This document shows, one piece after another, positions 31,943 through 38,998 of a stretch of DNA of 54,897 nt. The stretch covers positions 1 to 54,897 of the forward strand of contig CAJMKK010000010.1 in assembly GCA_905214105.1 (NCBI GenBank), in the 5' to 3' direction. The notes beneath the pieces were generated by a model. It was given only the letters and a program-made list of their open reading frames with translations, did no database searches and had not been told where the DNA came from. Each line of letters opens with the position of its first letter. Positions within the stretch are counted from its first letter, which is position 1. The DNA comes from an uncultured bacterium (GTDB taxonomy: Bacteria; Actinomycetota; Coriobacteriia; Coriobacteriales; Coriobacteriaceae). Made by a program: the position numbers and the translations under genes.

Positions 31943-32139
31943 AGATCTTGGACCTTGCCTTTAAATGCAACGATGGCAATAATCGCGATTACCACAAGCA
32001 CGCCCACCAAAATGGCGTACTCGGTGGTACCCTGCGCGCTCTCCTCCCGCAACAGCTCCTTGGCATGCTGGCGAGCGCGGATCGCCCGGCAAAAAGCCCA
32101 GCCCTGGACCTTGCCGGCAACGTCAGTCATCGTGTTCAT
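31906..32139 (-). CDS. flp: Flp family type IVb pilin
   Basis: The likely major pilin. The 77-residue prepilin has a leader of about 33 residues, longer than usual, ending in REESAQGTTEYAIL. If cleaved after SA, the conserved Glu and Tyr fall at positions 5 and 6 of the mature pilin as in other Flp pilins. The hydrophobic helix (VGVLVVIAIIAIVAF) and a short polar tail complete a typical small Flp subunit. It lies ten bases downstream of tadC. No gene for the prepilin peptidase that would cut it is in the window. Confidence 0.9.
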   Translation of the reverse strand: MNTMTDVAGKVQGWAFCRAIRARQHAKELLREESAQGTTEYAILVGVLVVIAIIAIVAFKGKVQDLWNAISEGINSL

Positions 32140-32149
32140 GTATTCCTCC

Positions 32150-32791
32150 CTACATCATCCCGCCTGCTCCAAGCAGCGGGCCCAATATGGACAGAAGCAA
32201 CGCCGGCAAGATGAGCGTGCCGGTGGGAATCAGCAGCTTGACGGGCGCACGCTCGATCTCGCGCTCGACCGCGGCGCGATGAGCCGCACGGATCTCGCGA
32301 CTTTGAGCGGCCAGCGTCTCGGCAAGTGGGGCACCCAGGGCGAGCGCCTGCCCCACCGTGATGGCAAAGGTCTCGAGCGCTCGCACGTCCAGGTCGCGCG
32401 CGGCGGCCAACAACTCGTCCTCACGCGTGCCCACGCCCACCTGCCACGCCATGCAGGCCCGCTCAAGTCGAAGAGCCAGCACTGACCGGCGGTTGGCACA
32501 GAAAATCTCAAGCGCCGCATCAAACGAAAGACCGGCCGAAAGACCCAAGCGCACAACATCGATCATCTCGGACACTTCGCCGAGCGACACTCGCGCCGGG
32601 CTGCCCGCTCCAACCGCGCCCTTCACTCGCGCGGTCAGAGCATCGACCACCGAGCGACCCGCGGCAGCGACCAGCACCGCCTCGCGCTTGCAGGCCCCTG
32701 CGATCTTGCGTGCATCCGCCCGATCCAAACCCGTCGCGACAAATACACTCAGGGCGCATAGGCAAGCCGCAACTGCAACCGGGGCGCTCAT
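32150..32791 (-). CDS. tadC: Tad inner-membrane platform protein TadC
   Basis: A 213-residue type II secretion GspF-like membrane protein. It has an N-terminal helix, a cytoplasmic helical domain (VVRLGLSAGLSFDAALEIF; VGQALALGAPLAETLAAQ) and a C-terminal hydrophobic hairpin (LLIPTGTLILPALLLSILGPLL). With TadB it forms the platform on which TadA drives pilus assembly. The ATG overlaps the tadB stop (ATGA), with GGTGGAG upstream, so it is translationally coupled. Confidence 0.9.
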   Translation of the reverse strand: MSAPVAVAACLCALSVFVATGLDRADARKIAGACKREAVLVAAAGRSVVDALTARVKGAVGAGSPARVSLGEVSEMIDVVRLGLSAGLSFDAALEIFCANRRSVLALRLERACMAWQVGVGTREDELLAAARDLDVRALETFAITVGQALALGAPLAETLAAQSREIRAAHRAAVEREIERAPVKLLIPTGTLILPALLLSILGPLLGAGGMM

Positions 32792-33714
32792 AGCTCCACC
32801 CGCATAATGCGCCGGATAACCACCAAGGCAACGGCGTTGAGGGCAAGACCCAGCACCACAGCGCCCGCGCCGGCAGGCATCGCAAGACCGCGACGAAAAT
32901 CTGCCGAAAGCAGCGCCAACACCGCGCACATGCCCGCCGGCATCGCCGCGACCATATGCGCCGACATGCGAGCCTGCGACGTCTTAACATCCAGGCGGCG
33001 CTTGAGCTCAATGCGCTCCCCCACCATGCTCGACGCCTCGGACAGTAAGTCGGCAAGCGGAGCACCGGTGCGCTGAGACACCTTAAGCGCCAAGGTCACA
33101 AGCGAAAGGCCGGGAGCGTCGATGCGCACGAGCAAGTCATCGAGCGCGTCGGTCGCCGAGATACCGCAATCGATCGCCGCCGCTACCCGCAAAAACTCGG
33201 TATGCACCGGCTCTTGCGCATGAGCGCCCACAAAGCGCATGCCCTGGGCGAGAGAGTGCCCCGAGGCAAGCGACATGGAAAGCGCGGTAAACGCCTCGGG
33301 CATGGCCTCTTCTGCATCGTGTTGCTCACGCCGGCTCTCAAAGCCATCCCGGGCGGCGCCAACGGCAAACGGAGCAACAAGTCCCAAGGCAAATCCGAGG
33401 GGCGATAACGACACTATCGTTAGTAAAACGCAGCAGACACCGCTCGATAGCAGCAGAAACGCCAAACGCCCCGAAGCATCTTCGATCACGAGGCCAAGGC
33501 GATGCGCCGGAGCCAGCGATGCCCACGAACGGGCGATCTTTTTCAGCAGATCGTTTTCCACCAGCTCACGCGGCAGCTTCTCTGCCACCGTCTCGAGCGC
33601 CTGACGCGCCAGCTCCGCCGGCGATACCTGCGGCACACGAGGTTCCGCCCCGCACGCCGTCGCGACAGAAAGCCCTGCCAAGCCCCCTACGACGAAGGGC
33701 ACAGTGATCTCCAT
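32788..33714 (-). CDS. tadB: Tad inner-membrane platform protein TadB
   Basis: A 308-residue GspF-like platform protein. Its hydrophobic segments lie near the N-terminus, at about 85-120 and at the C-terminus. The conserved cytoplasmic domain contains ALSMSLASGHSLAQGMRFV and LVTLALKVSQRTGAPLADLL. It works with TadC and the TadA ATPase. Its start lies inside the end of tadA (28-base overlap), with GGAGGTGG a few bases upstream. Confidence 0.92.
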   Translation of the reverse strand: MEITVPFVVGGLAGLSVATACGAEPRVPQVSPAELARQALETVAEKLPRELVENDLLKKIARSWASLAPAHRLGLVIEDASGRLAFLLLSSGVCCVLLTIVSLSPLGFALGLVAPFAVGAARDGFESRREQHDAEEAMPEAFTALSMSLASGHSLAQGMRFVGAHAQEPVHTEFLRVAAAIDCGISATDALDDLLVRIDAPGLSLVTLALKVSQRTGAPLADLLSEASSMVGERIELKRRLDVKTSQARMSAHMVAAMPAGMCAVLALLSADFRRGLAMPAGAGAVVLGLALNAVALVVIRRIMRVEL

Positions 33715-35015
33715 TCGTCCACCTCCTCTTGTGTGAGCGTCCCCGACCGCAGGCCTTCTGCGATAAACGGCGGCTCGCGGTCAAGCGTCCAGGTGCGCTC
33801 GGCGGCATCGAACGTCACATAGCGCTCGAGCTCTACGCCGCCCGATGCGGCGCGTCGCACCCCCGAATACGAGGAGACGAAACGCCTGCCATCGGCGTGG
33901 CGCTCGGACATCACGATGCCGTCGAGCGCCATGGCAATCTGCTCCTCGATGAGCTCGCTCGGCAGATCGATGCCATAACGTGCAAGCAACGTCAGACGCA
34001 CCACGGTCTCCTGTTCTGAACCCGCATGAAGTGTGGTGAGCGACCCGTCGTGGCCCGTGTTCATGGCCTGCAACATGTCGCAGCACTCAGCACCGCGCAC
34101 CTCGCCCACCACGATGCGGTCGGGGCGCATGCGCAGGGCATTGGTCACCAGGTCGCGGATCGTCACCGCGCCCTCGCCCTCAATTGAAGCCTCGCGCGCC
34201 TCTAGGCGCACCACGTGTGGATGATGCGCAAACTTGAGCTCGGCAGAGTCCTCGATCGTCACGATGCGCTCGCCGGTGGAAATCTCGCATGACAACGCGT
34301 TGAGCAGGGTGGTCTTACCAGATCCCGTGCCTCCCGCAACCGCCAGGTCCTGTCGCAGCGACACCGCGCACGACAGCAGCTGCGCATACCAAAGCGGCAG
34401 CGACCCCAGCCCCACAAGCTCGTCCAGCGAGCAGATGCGGTCCGAGAACTTTCGGATGGTGAGAATCGGTCCGTCAATCGCCACAGGCGGAATCACCGCG
34501 TTGACGCGATAGCCCGTTTTGAGGCGGGCGTTGACGATGGGACTGCGCTCGTCGATACGACGGCCAAGTGGCGAGATGATGCGGTCGATAAGCACACGGA
34601 TCTGCTCATCATCCTCAAACGCATGCTCGATGGGGTACAAGACGCCGCCGCGTTCAAAGAAAGCCGAGCGGCAGCCGTTGATCATGATCTCGGTAACGGT
34701 ATCGTCCTCGATGAGCGGCTGCAACGGCCCCAGGCCCACCACGTCATCCAAAATCTCGTCGATGATGGTCTCGCGCTCGGTCGTCGCGAGATCGGTCGGC
34801 TCCTCAACATTGAGCGCCGCCTCCACCGCGGGACGCAATTCCGAGCGGGCAAGTGCCGGGTCGACATAGGCGCTGATACGCGCCACTTCGTCGTAACCCA
34901 TGCGGTCCATCACGGCGCGCTTGGTGCGTCGTTTCACCGCGCGGCGACGCCCCGCATCTACAGGCGCTGCCGCCGCTGCAGCGCCGGCAGCCTTAATCCT
35001 TGTTTGCAAACTCAT
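33687..35015 (-). CDS. tadA: Tad pilus assembly ATPase TadA/CpaF
   Basis: A 442-residue secretion ATPase of the VirB11/GspE superfamily that powers Flp pilus extension. The N-terminal domain contains the [15 protein letters not shown] signature. The ATPase domain has Walker [11 protein letters not shown], an Asp box region, Walker [12 protein letters not shown] and the His box [11 protein letters not shown]. All catalytic motifs are intact. Its start overlaps the tadZ stop by four bases (ATGA). Confidence 0.95.
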   Translation of the reverse strand: MSLQTRIKAAGAAAAAAPVDAGRRRAVKRRTKRAVMDRMGYDEVARISAYVDPALARSELRPAVEAALNVEEPTDLATTERETIIDEILDDVVGLGPLQPLIEDDTVTEIMINGCRSAFFERGGVLYPIEHAFEDDEQIRVLIDRIISPLGRRIDERSPIVNARLKTGYRVNAVIPPVAIDGPILTIRKFSDRICSLDELVGLGSLPLWYAQLLSCAVSLRQDLAVAGGTGSGKTTLLNALSCEISTGERIVTIEDSAELKFAHHPHVVRLEAREASIEGEGAVTIRDLVTNALRMRPDRIVVGEVRGAECCDMLQAMNTGHDGSLTTLHAGSEQETVVRLTLLARYGIDLPSELIEEQIAMALDGIVMSERHADGRRFVSSYSGVRRAASGGVELERYVTFDAAERTWTLDREPPFIAEGLRSGTLTQEEVDEWRSLCPSS

Positions 35016-36664
35016 CGCGAATCACCCTCGCGCGACCAGGGAAGGCGGATACGCGGGCGCTCGGTACGCGTTGCACGGTCGGCGACCATATCGCTCCAAG
35101 GGCCGACGGCGCACCCCAGTTCCACGAGCATCTCGCGCGTGGCCTCGCGCACGCTGGACGCAAAAGCGCTGGTCTGCCCCACTGCTTCGTCAGCGCGCCC
35201 AAACGCCATGAGCGCGGCGAGATCCTGCCCGCCATCGGCGATACGAATCTTGGAGCTCAACGCGCAGGCAATCTCAAAGCGCATGGCGACGTCCTCGTCT
35301 GCCCCGCGCGCACCGAACCGGTTGAACACAGCGCTCATGCGCGTGCGCGGCACACCTACTCGACTTGCCAGTTCAATGACGCGCGATGCCGATGTCGCGG
35401 ACGACACCGCCGCATCGCCAACGACCAGGCAACGGTCGCTCGCCGCCACCGCAGCCGCCACGGCATCGCCCCAAAAGACCGAGGTATCGATAAAGACCAC
35501 GTCGGATTCGCGACGCAGGACATCGAGCAGTAGCTCCACCGGACGTGCCATGAGCTCGGCTTGCTCGGGCGCCGCGACGGGACCCCAGAGCGTAACGCCC
35601 GGGGCGACGCGCATCGATGCGGCCACGATATCCGGCTCGGTGAGCGTGCCCGCCGCCGACGGCTCGATAAGTGCCGCCATATCGCGCGGAGCATCGACGC
35701 CTAACAAGTCGTAAAGGTTTCCAAACATCAGGTCCAGGTCGAGCACGGCGGCACGCAAGCCCAACAGCGACGATGTGTGTGCCATGGTGGCAACGATCGT
35801 CGACTTGCCGCAACCGCCCGAACCCGAAATGGCGCAGATGACCGGAGCTCGATGCTGCGGAGCGGCAGCGTCTGCCGGCGGCATCGGAGGCGGCGGAGCG
35901 GGCGTCGGTGACAGCGTCCCCGTCTCCCCCGCCGCAACCACACGCTGCGTCCAAGCCGGCATGGCTGCTTGTTCGGTCTGCGAGGCAGGCTCGTTCTGTG
36001 CAATCTGCTCATGCCGCATCAGCGACAACTCGCCACACCCGGCAAAGCTCTCAACTTCGTCGAGTTCATCCGCCAGATTCACGCCGTGCACGTATCCCAT
36101 ATCTACAGCCGGGGAGTCGCCAGCATGCTGCGCCGGCCCTCCGGCGTCATCGTATACAAGGGGGTTCCGGGGGCGCCGACCATGCTCGGCTTCCGCTTTT
36201 CCATAATCATCCACACGCGGGCCTCTTGTAGCGCGAGGCGCCCCGGGTTCCCTATCAACAAAAGCATCGGGCTCAATCGTCATACGCCGATCGGAATCAA
36301 CCGCTCCCTCGCCCGCGCGCCCGTTGCCGCATATGCTGTGCGCAGCAATGACCTCGGTCGCCCCCGCGCGAAACAGCCCCTCGATATCCGACGGATCGAG
36401 CGCTTCTATCAACACGACCACGCGACTCACGCGGCCTTCGGCCGTCAGGCGCGCAACAGTCTTGCGCACATCTTCGGTATCAAACAGAGACGCCGCGATG
36501 ATGGCAGCCCCGCGGCGCGACGGAAACGCCCGAGCCATGGAAACCAGCCCGTCCAGGTCACCCACACGAAGCACCTGTGCACCCGCATCACGGCCCTCGA
36601 CTTCCCGCTGCAACAGCCCGTAATCGCCGCACGCGCAGCACGCAAGCCAGATCGCCTTCATCAC
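35012..36664 (-). CDS. tadZ: TadZ/CpaE-like pilus localisation ATPase
   Basis: A 550-residue protein with an N-terminal atypical receiver-like domain (about 1-105; RVVVLIEALDPSDIEGLF). A long variable linker of about 170 residues follows, then a MinD/ParA-type ATPase domain with deviant Walker A SGSGGCGKST, Walker A' LDLDLMFGNLYDLLG and Walker B VVFIDTS. TadZ proteins position the Tad machine at the cell pole. The linker (about 110-280) is rich in charged residues and proline and is the least conserved part. Both ends overlap neighbouring genes by four bases. Confidence 0.87.
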   Translation of the reverse strand: MMKAIWLACCACGDYGLLQREVEGRDAGAQVLRVGDLDGLVSMARAFPSRRGAAIIAASLFDTEDVRKTVARLTAEGRVSRVVVLIEALDPSDIEGLFRAGATEVIAAHSICGNGRAGEGAVDSDRRMTIEPDAFVDREPGAPRATRGPRVDDYGKAEAEHGRRPRNPLVYDDAGGPAQHAGDSPAVDMGYVHGVNLADELDEVESFAGCGELSLMRHEQIAQNEPASQTEQAAMPAWTQRVVAAGETGTLSPTPAPPPPMPPADAAAPQHRAPVICAISGSGGCGKSTIVATMAHTSSLLGLRAAVLDLDLMFGNLYDLLGVDAPRDMAALIEPSAAGTLTEPDIVAASMRVAPGVTLWGPVAAPEQAELMARPVELLLDVLRRESDVVFIDTSVFWGDAVAAAVAASDRCLVVGDAAVSSATSASRVIELASRVGVPRTRMSAVFNRFGARGADEDVAMRFEIACALSSKIRIADGGQDLAALMAFGRADEAVGQTSAFASSVREATREMLVELGCAVGPWSDMVADRATRTERPRIRLPWSREGDSR

Positions 36665-37320
36665 TCGTCGCCTCCGCTCTTTTTGCCGCGCGCCGTTGCG
36701 GGAATCGTCAAGCTGACCGTTCCCTTGCCCGAGGCCCCCAGCAGTTCCTTGACGTCTTCGGGGTCAGCCGCCAGCGTCACCCATTCGATCTTGCCCTCGC
36801 GCGTGGCACCGGAATCCTCACTGGTATCGATCACGTACGCGCCGCACAGCCGATCGGTTACGCCGTCTTTTTGCACATACACATCCACGTAGCTGCCCAC
36901 GCCCGTGGCGCCGCCGACCGAGTGCTCGGCATCGACCGCCACCGAAACGGCAACCTTGCCCTTAGGCACCTCGAGCTTGTGGCTCTCGGCCTTGGTGTAG
37001 ACATTGCAGATCACGGCGTTTTTGGGAATACGCGAAGTCGTCACGTCGCCGCGCACCTGGCGTAGCTCGGTCGCCGCGTCACGCGGCAGCAGACTTGTCA
37101 GCCATTCCTGGGTTATGACATTGGTCTCATCGAGGGTCTCGCCCACATCGATATCGCGCGCCGCGACGCACACCTCGATGCGATCGCCACCGTACTTGGC
37201 CAAGGTCTCAGCCTGGACCCGTTCGGCTTGCGAGCGGATCGACGAGCCGTAAACCATGCAGAGCAGAGCAGCGAGCACGCCCGCGACCAGACTGATGGCG
37301 ATGCGCTTGCTCTTGTTCAC
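36661..37320 (-). CDS. cpaB: Flp pilus assembly protein CpaB/RcpC
   Basis: A 219-residue protein with one N-terminal membrane helix (RIAISLVAGVLAALLCMVYG) and a SAF domain (VCVAARDIDVGETLDETNV). An extracytoplasmic beta-rich CpaB domain follows (KGKVAVSVAVDAEHSVGG; GSYVDVYVQ). It is the first gene of the pilus operon. The GTG at 37320 is preferred over the ATG five codons earlier because AGAGGAG lies five bases upstream. In monoderm bacteria without a secretin, CpaB probably acts at the membrane or cell wall. Confidence 0.87.
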   Translation of the reverse strand: MNKSKRIAISLVAGVLAALLCMVYGSSIRSQAERVQAETLAKYGGDRIEVCVAARDIDVGETLDETNVITQEWLTSLLPRDAATELRQVRGDVTTSRIPKNAVICNVYTKAESHKLEVPKGKVAVSVAVDAEHSVGGATGVGSYVDVYVQKDGVTDRLCGAYVIDTSEDSGATREGKIEWVTLAADPEDVKELLGASGKGTVSLTIPATARGKKSGGDE

Positions 37321-37431
37321 GGCCGCTCCTCTCATGGCAGTGCCGGGCGAATGCCCGTACCACCATTGTCCGGGCGGTCAGAGTGCAAAGGGGCGCAATC
37401 GCGATCTTGGTTTTCGATGTCAAACCAATCG

Positions 37432-37483
37432 CTGACCAAAAGCTGACCAGCCCGTCAAGCTCGTGGCAAGGTTTTGGTCAGCA
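37432..37483. promoter_or_regulatory. Candidate operator upstream of the Tad operon
   Basis: GCTGACCAAAA (37432-37442) and TTTTGGTCAGC (37473-37483) are perfect inverted repeats. A further GCTGACCA direct copy is at 37443-37450. They lie 110-165 bases upstream of cpaB in the otherwise featureless gap before rsgA, and resemble a multi-site regulator binding region. Confidence 0.45.
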
Positions 37484-37520
37484 CGTCAGCAAACTGCATG
37501 TTCCGAGGCTTTTCCGCAGC

Positions 37521-37554
37521 AAAAAAGCCGTCTCCCGAACAGTTGGGAGACGGC
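37521..37554 (-). terminator. Intrinsic terminator of rsgA
   Basis: On the minus strand GCCGTCTCCC and GGGAGACGGC form a perfect 10-bp stem around an 8-base loop, followed by TTTTTT. Confidence 0.9.
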
Positions 37555-37572
37555 TGTTATAGGAAAAATCAA

Positions 37573-38757
37573 TTACAGATGAACATCGGGATCGAGCATT
37601 TGAGCGCTCACGCGCATGGATGACGCCAGGTTTTGGAACGTTTCCAGACGCAGGCTGTCGATCTGCCCGGCGTCCTCGGCCTCGCGAACGGCGCAGCCCG
37701 GCTCATGGGTATGTGTGCAATCGCCAAAACGGCACGCGCGCGATGCCTCGACAATCTCGGGGAAGGCGCGCGCCAGACCCCGCTCGTGACCCACGAGCGG
37801 TAGGCTGCGCAGGCCCGGGGCATCGGCGATCACACCGGCGTCGCCCGGCAGCGCCACCATCACGCGCGCGACGGTAGTGTGACGGCCCTGGTCGTCGCGT
37901 TCGCGCACACCGCCGGTCGCCAACGTATCGTGGCCCAGCAGTGCATTGAGCAGCGTCGACTTGCCGGCACCCGACTCGCCCAGAATCATGGCGCAGCTCC
38001 CGGCAGGCACGCAGGCACGGACCTCGTCCAGGCCGCGACCCTCGGCAGAGGACGTCACGATTACGCGTACGTCCGGACCCACCAGGCGGCGCACGCGGTC
38101 CAGATCGCGCTCGAGCTCCTCGACATCGCAGCGGTCAGCTTTGGTGAGTACCACCACCGGCTCGGCATCGCAGTCGAGCGCCAACACCAGCGAGCGCGCC
38201 ACGCGGTCGAGCAGCACCTCGCCGGCACCGAGCGCCTGCACGATTAGCACGCTATCCACGTTGGAGCAGAGCACCTGGCGCTCTCCGCGGGCACGGCCGC
38301 GCCAACGTTCAAAGCTCGTATGGCGCGGCAGCACGCACTCAATCACGCCCATATCGTGCCCGGGAGCGCGGCGCACAGCCACACGGTCGCCCACGGCAGG
38401 CAGCAGGACCTCGTCCTCGCCGCGCGACTTGGCAAATCCCACGGCATGCTCGGCGCGGAAGGTATCGTCGGCAGTCGCCACCAGCGGAAACCCACGATCC
38501 AAGCGCACCACGGCGCCAAGCTGCATCTGCTCGGGCTCCTCGGCATGTGCACAAAAATCATCAAAGGCAGTCTGCTGGGCTTCATCGACCGGCAGGTCAT
38601 CAAACGCCGGAACGTCCTGCAGCGCGTCGAGTCCCGGCACGCTCGCCAGCAGCTCCTCGGCAGACGCGGGAGCCTCGGTCGCGAGCTTCCGACGACGATC
38701 GCGCTTAGCCCGCGCTCCCGTCGTCTTTTTCTTCGCCTTAGCCTTCGCCTTGCCCAC
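37573..38757 (-). CDS. rsgA: Ribosome small subunit-dependent GTPase RsgA
   Basis: A circularly permuted GTPase that checks late 30S assembly. The 394-residue product has a basic N-terminal extension of about 45 residues (KAKAKAKKKTTGARAKRDRR), an OB-fold domain and the G motifs in permuted order (G4 LTKADR, G1 GESGAGKST, G3 DAPGLRSL). A C-terminal zinc knuckle follows (CRFGDCTHTHEPGC). The basic and alanine-rich acidic N-terminus is longer than usual. The GTG at 38757 is chosen because GGGAGG lies five bases upstream. Monocistronic, with a strong terminator. Confidence 0.95.
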   Translation of the reverse strand: MGKAKAKAKKKTTGARAKRDRRRKLATEAPASAEELLASVPGLDALQDVPAFDDLPVDEAQQTAFDDFCAHAEEPEQMQLGAVVRLDRGFPLVATADDTFRAEHAVGFAKSRGEDEVLLPAVGDRVAVRRAPGHDMGVIECVLPRHTSFERWRGRARGERQVLCSNVDSVLIVQALGAGEVLLDRVARSLVLALDCDAEPVVVLTKADRCDVEELERDLDRVRRLVGPDVRVIVTSSAEGRGLDEVRACVPAGSCAMILGESGAGKSTLLNALLGHDTLATGGVRERDDQGRHTTVARVMVALPGDAGVIADAPGLRSLPLVGHERGLARAFPEIVEASRACRFGDCTHTHEPGCAVREAEDAGQIDSLRLETFQNLASSMRVSAQMLDPDVHL

Positions 38758-38804
38758 AGATGCCTCCCAGCACAAAACCACACAACTGAGCAGGTATTTT
38801 ACCC

Positions 38805-38842
38805 ACAAAAAAGAGTCGGTCGAGCAAGTGCTCGACCGACTC
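38805..38842 (-). terminator. Intrinsic terminator between the Ca2+ ATPase gene and rsgA
   Basis: On the minus strand GAGTCGGTCGAGCA and TGCTCGACCGACTC form a perfect 14-bp stem with a 2-base gap, followed by TTTTTTG. Confidence 0.85.
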
Positions 38843-38884
38843 ACATACTTTCCCTCAGCTAATGGTCCCGAGAGGTTATCCGAA

Positions 38885-38975
38885 GGCCCGCCCGCCGGGA
38901 GGGGTTTCTTCCGAGCGATCCCACAGCGCGAAGCGCGAGGACCAGCGAAGAAGAAACCCCGCAGGCGGTCGGGCC
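38885..38975. repeat. Long imperfect palindrome after the Ca2+ ATPase gene
   Basis: GGCCCGCCCGCC...GGGGTTTCTTC pairs with GAAGAAACCCC...GGCGGTCGGGCC over about 26 positions around a 38-base loop, which itself contains GCGCGAAGCGCG. There is no coding sequence. It is too long and GC-rich for a simple terminator, and a better terminator follows it. It may be another intergenic repeat family; only one copy is in the window. Confidence 0.6.
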
Positions 38976-38998
38976 GGTGGGAAGGACGGCCTTTCGAC

